Below, in pieces: positions 61,190-64,000 of a DNA stretch of 64,000 nt (its first letter is position 1; each line of letters starts with the position of its first letter). Source of the stretch: Nocardioides aquaticus. GTDB taxonomy: Bacteria > Actinomycetota > Actinomycetes > Propionibacteriales > Nocardioidaceae. A program made the position numbers and the translations under genes. The notes below the pieces were generated by a model. The model was not told the origin of the DNA and did not search any database. It was given only the letters and a program-made list of their open reading frames with translations. Location of the stretch: NCBI RefSeq assembly GCF_018459925.1, contig NZ_CP075371.1, forward strand, positions 2,294,001-2,358,000, written 5' to 3'.

Positions 61190-62950
61190 TCAGTCCGGGT
61201 GCCGCAGCGGGATGCCGGCCTCGACGAGCCCCCCGCCGCCGGCCGTCCCCGTCCGGAGGCTCCCGCCGACCGCCTGCGCGCGCTGTCGCATCGAGGAGAT
61301 GCCGACGCCCGCGGTCCACGGCCGGTCCGAGGCGCCGTCGTCGCGGACGGTCAGCCTCAGGTCCGCGCCGCGCACCGCGATCTCGACGCTGGCCGAGGTG
61401 GCGTCCGCGTGCCGGGCGACGTTGGTGAGCGCCTCCACGACGATCCGGTACGCCGCCACCTCGCTCACGGCCGGCAGCGCAGGGAGCCGGTCCGGCACCT
61501 CCACCCGGACGTCGAGCCGCGTGCCGGCGGCGCCGTGGAGGGTCGCCGCGTGCTGCCGGATGGCGCCGACCAGGCCCAGCTCGTCGAGCGCGGGGGGACG
61601 CAACCCCTCGACCAGGCGACGGATCTCCGCGATCGCCCCGGTGGTCTCGGCGCGCAGGAGCCGGAGCAGCTCGTCGGCCTTGTCGGGGTGGGAGCGGAGC
61701 TGGTTGCGGGCGGCGTCGGTGGCGAACGCGACGCCGCTGAGCGTCGGTCCGAGCCCGTCGTGCAGGTCGTTGCGGAGCCGCCGCCGCTCCTCCTCGATCG
61801 CGGTGACGACCGCCTCCCGGGACCGCTGCAGGTCCCGGCTCATCGCCCGCGCGCGCAGCGTCTGGGCGAGCAGGGGCGCGACGATCCGCAGCACGTCGGC
61901 GTCCGGCGCGGCCAGCCCCAGGTCGCCGGTCCTCAGCCCGACCTCGACCTCGCCGATCTCGTCCTGGCCGAGCACGAGCGGGAGCACGCGGGTGTGGGTC
62001 ACCTCCGTGCCGGACGTCGCCAGGACCTCGCCACCGACGCGCAGGCTGGCGTAGGGGAGGACCAGCGCCTCGCGGAGGGCGTCCAGCGCCCGGGAGGGGT
62101 CGTCGCCGATCTGGTCGGCGAGCGAGGTCGCGGCCACCAGCGGGTCCGGCCGGTCGCCGAACAGGAGCTGGTCGACGACGCCGCGCAGCAGCACCCGCAG
62201 CGGCTGCACCCCGAAGGCGAGCAGGGCGCAGAGGACGACGAGCGGGGTCGGTGCCAGGGGTGCCCCGCCGACCAGCTCGACCGTCGCGGTGAGGCCGATC
62301 GCGACGGCGACGTAGCCGAGCAGCACGGTCGCGTCGACGACCGCCCGCGTCACCAGGCCGCGGACGTCGACCACCTCGGGGCGGACCGCGCCGACGGCCA
62401 TCGCCACCGGTCCGACGGCCAGGCAGGCGAGGTAGACCGCGTCGAGGTCGGGCACACCACCCGTCCCGGCGGACTCGCTCAGGAAGCCGACGAAGCCCGC
62501 GACGAGGCCGCCGCCGATCCACGCCAGGGTGCTCCAGGTCAACGCGTGACGGTCCTCGGCGTCGCCGCGCTCGAAGGCCCACCAGGCGTGGACCAGGAGG
62601 GCGAGGACGATGACGTACCCCATCGGCTCGACCGTGTCCGGCCAGGTCACGGCGAGCACGCCTGCCGCCGTGACGACCACCGTCAGGACGAAGGACAGCG
62701 GGTCGCGCCAGCCCGGGCGTGGGTAGGCCACCACGGCGACCGGCAGCAGCAGGCACCCCGCGAGCCGGTACGCCGGCGGCGCGACGCCGGCCAGGTCGAG
62801 CACGGCAGCGGCCGACCCGAGGACGGTCACCGCGCCGCCCAGGAGCAGGGCGAGCCCCGCCGTACGGGACCTGCCGCTACGAACGACGACCCAACCCGAC
62901 GCCGTGGCCACCACGCCGAGGAAGGCGGCCGCGGCGAGCTCCGCGGTCAC
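61190..62950 (-). CDS. NarL-type sensor histidine kinase
   Basis: A 586-residue membrane kinase from GTG 62950, overlapping the response regulator stop (GTGA). The N-terminal ~260 residues hold about eight membrane helices, with little periplasmic sequence. A GAF-like region follows (~275-380). The HisKA_3 dimerisation helix has phospho-His397 in EEERRRLRNDLHDGLGPTLS, and the ATPase domain spans ~480-586 with EALTNVARHADATSASVEIA and RDDGASDRPWTAGVGISSM. It phosphorylates the regulator encoded just upstream. The signal is unknown. Confidence 0.9.
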   Translation of the reverse strand: MTAELAAAAFLGVVATASGWVVVRSGRSRTAGLALLLGGAVTVLGSAAAVLDLAGVAPPAYRLAGCLLLPVAVVAYPRPGWRDPLSFVLTVVVTAAGVLAVTWPDTVEPMGYVIVLALLVHAWWAFERGDAEDRHALTWSTLAWIGGGLVAGFVGFLSESAGTGGVPDLDAVYLACLAVGPVAMAVGAVRPEVVDVRGLVTRAVVDATVLLGYVAVAIGLTATVELVGGAPLAPTPLVVLCALLAFGVQPLRVLLRGVVDQLLFGDRPDPLVAATSLADQIGDDPSRALDALREALVLPYASLRVGGEVLATSGTEVTHTRVLPLVLGQDEIGEVEVGLRTGDLGLAAPDADVLRIVAPLLAQTLRARAMSRDLQRSREAVVTAIEEERRRLRNDLHDGLGPTLSGVAFATDAARNQLRSHPDKADELLRLLRAETTGAIAEIRRLVEGLRPPALDELGLVGAIRQHAATLHGAAGTRLDVRVEVPDRLPALPAVSEVAAYRIVVEALTNVARHADATSASVEIAVRGADLRLTVRDDGASDRPWTAGVGISSMRQRAQAVGGSLRTGTAGGGGLVEAGIPLRHPD

Positions 62951-63600
62951 GGTCCGCCCAGCCCGCCCTGGCGTGCCCGGACGATGGCGGCGGACCGGTC
63001 GGCGACGGCGAGCTTGTGGAAGATCGAGGAGATGTGGTTCGCCACGGTCTTGGGGGAGAGGAAGAGCTGGTCGGCGATCGCCTGGTTCCGCTTCCCGGCG
63101 GCGACGAGGTCGAGCACCTCGCGCTCGCGGACCGTCAGCTCCGGGAACGGCTCGGGCGGCTGCGCGGGACGCGGCGGCGCGGCGAAGTAGCCCAGCACCC
63201 GCTGGGCGACGCCGGGGCTGAAGATCGCCTCGCCGGCGACCACCGCGCGGAGAGCACGGTCGATCTCGACCTGGTCGGCACCCTTGAGCAGGTAGCCCTG
63301 CGCCCCGGCGCGCATGGCTCCGAAGACAGTGTCGTCGTCGTCGAACATCGTGAGCACGAGGACGGAGACCTCTTGGTGGGCGGCGCGGATCCGGCGAGTG
63401 GCCTCCAGCCCGTCGATCCCGGGCAGCCGGACGTCCATCGGCACCACGTCGGGGGAGGTGCGGTCCACCTCGGTCACGGCGGCCTCGCCGGTGCTCGCCT
63501 CACCCACCACGTCGTAGTCGGGCAGCGACTCCAGCAGCGCGCGCATCCCACCCCGTACGACCGGGTGGTCGTCGACCAGGAGGACGCGGATCGGACCCAT
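62947..63600 (-). CDS. NarL/FixJ family response regulator
   Basis: A 217-residue protein from ATG 63600. The receiver domain spans 1-125 with acidic pocket Asp10-Asp11 and phospho-acceptor Asp56 (VVPMDVRLPGIDG; the Pro two residues before the Asp replaces the usual Leu or Val). The Thr and Lys switch residues lie in VLVLTMFDDDD and GYLLKG. The LuxR-type helix-turn-helix is at ~150-210 (LTVREREVLDLVAAGKRNQA, IADQLFLSPKTVANHISSIF). It is first in the operon with the histidine kinase. The divergent membrane-protein gene at 63757 is a likely target. Confidence 0.9.
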   Translation of the reverse strand: MGPIRVLLVDDHPVVRGGMRALLESLPDYDVVGEASTGEAAVTEVDRTSPDVVPMDVRLPGIDGLEATRRIRAAHQEVSVLVLTMFDDDDTVFGAMRAGAQGYLLKGADQVEIDRALRAVVAGEAIFSPGVAQRVLGYFAAPPRPAQPPEPFPELTVREREVLDLVAAGKRNQAIADQLFLSPKTVANHISSIFHKLAVADRSAAIVRARQGGLGGP

Positions 63601-63756
63601 GAGCCCATGGTCGCGCCTGGGGGCCGGGATTGACCCGGGATCCTGGTCCTATCCGCACCGGGAGATCTGCCGGAGGATCGGGAGCACGCGCCGATGCCGG
63701 CGGGTGCGTCGGGCGAGCAGCCTGGGTCCACCCAGCACCCCGTCGAAGGAGTTCCG

Positions 63757-64000
63757 ATGACCACCACCACCACCGCAGCCAGGACCGAGGACCGCGTCGG
63801 CTGGAGCACGAAGAACAAGGTCGGCCTCGGCCTGGCCGTCTTCTACGCCGTCACCAACATCCCGAGCGCCCTGCTGCCCACGCCCGACGGCGAGGAGGGG
63901 CCGCCGATGGCGATCCTCGTCGTCTGCACCGTCCTCGCCGTCGTCGCCCTGGTCGCCGCCGTCGTCGCGTGGCGCTCGGGGAGCCGTCCCGCCGCACGGC
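63757..64000 (+). CDS. Membrane protein, 3' end outside window
   Basis: Starts at ATG 63757 behind AAGGAG; 81 codons are visible before the window ends. The N-terminus is Thr-rich (MTTTTTAARTEDRVG), followed by two hydrophobic helices, VGLGLAVFYAVTNIPSALLP and AILVVCTVLAVVALVAAVVA. It is divergent from a two-component system, which suggests control by it. The 156-bp gap (63601-63756) has a -35-like TTGACC at 63630-63635, but no -10 box at a proper distance that I can support. Confidence 0.7.
   Translation, partial: MTTTTTAARTEDRVGWSTKNKVGLGLAVFYAVTNIPSALLPTPDGEEGPPMAILVVCTVLAVVALVAAVVAWRSGSRPAAR

Overview
The window is very GC-rich DNA with GTG starts, tightly packed genes that share ATGA/GTGA stop-start overlaps, and many leaderless promoters. 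Gene content points to a Gram-positive actinobacterium of the Nocardioidaceae, most likely Nocardioides or a close relative. The supporting signs are a DUF222/HNH (13E12-type) gene with its usual GGTCTCGAGACG repeat, a mycobacterial-type gcvH-garA-MerR-DUF151-ftsR-gcvP cluster, an HspR-type HAIR operator in front of lon, and a virS-mymA-adhD-like module. It is ordinary chromosome: I see no rRNA, tRNA, CRISPR array, prophage or transposase gene.

Layout. 1-6.3 kb: an acyl-CoA-synthetase/GNAT protein acetyltransferase (cut by the window edge) coupled to a flavin-reductase-like protein whose 5' end is frame-shifted, a chromate transporter, and a SatD/membrane-protein pair with a leaderless promoter. 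6.4-13 kb: small unknown genes, the DUF222/HNH gene with hairpins behind it, DUF2237, and a MocR regulator facing an EamA exporter with overlapping start codons. 12.6-16.4 kb: an AraC (VirS-like) regulator divergent from a flavin monooxygenase and a zinc alcohol dehydrogenase. 16.4-21.4 kb: a DksA-like zinc protein, three small lipoproteins, a TetR/MFS efflux pair and a nucleoside deaminase. 21.5-30.7 kb: a YidC paralogue, nitroreductase, FUSC exporter, enoyl-CoA hydratase, methyltransferase-like protein, GH3 lipoprotein, hydrolase and a hydroxyacid dehydrogenase. 30.7-36.2 kb: a DUF1800/DUF1501 Tat-secreted pair, and two CNNM/CorC-type transporters preceded by a 30-codon upstream ORF.

36.3-45.6 kb is a conserved actinobacterial block matching the Mycobacterium Rv1822-Rv1832 order: phosphatidyltransferase, DUF881, Sbp, DUF881, gcvH, garA, MerR, DUF151, ftsR, glycine riboswitch, gcvP. 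It joins lipid synthesis, the divisome, central nitrogen/carbon control (GarA) and glycine cleavage. 45.6-64 kb: a serine hydrolase, a CHAD protein, tldE/tldD, sbcC/sbcD, lon, a methyltransferase, a winged-helix protein, an AMIN-like lipoprotein and a NarL-type two-component system next to a membrane protein cut by the right edge.

The most unusual feature is a dispersed intergenic repeat: six arrays of three or four 22-bp units (core GAGATGACGCTCGCGG) in both orientations, four of which overlap the stop codon of a neighbouring gene. Two copies of a 74-bp palindromic element with identical 18-bp arms form a second repeat family. I know of no description of either family. All functional calls come from reading the sequence and from knowledge of the families; no database search was run.
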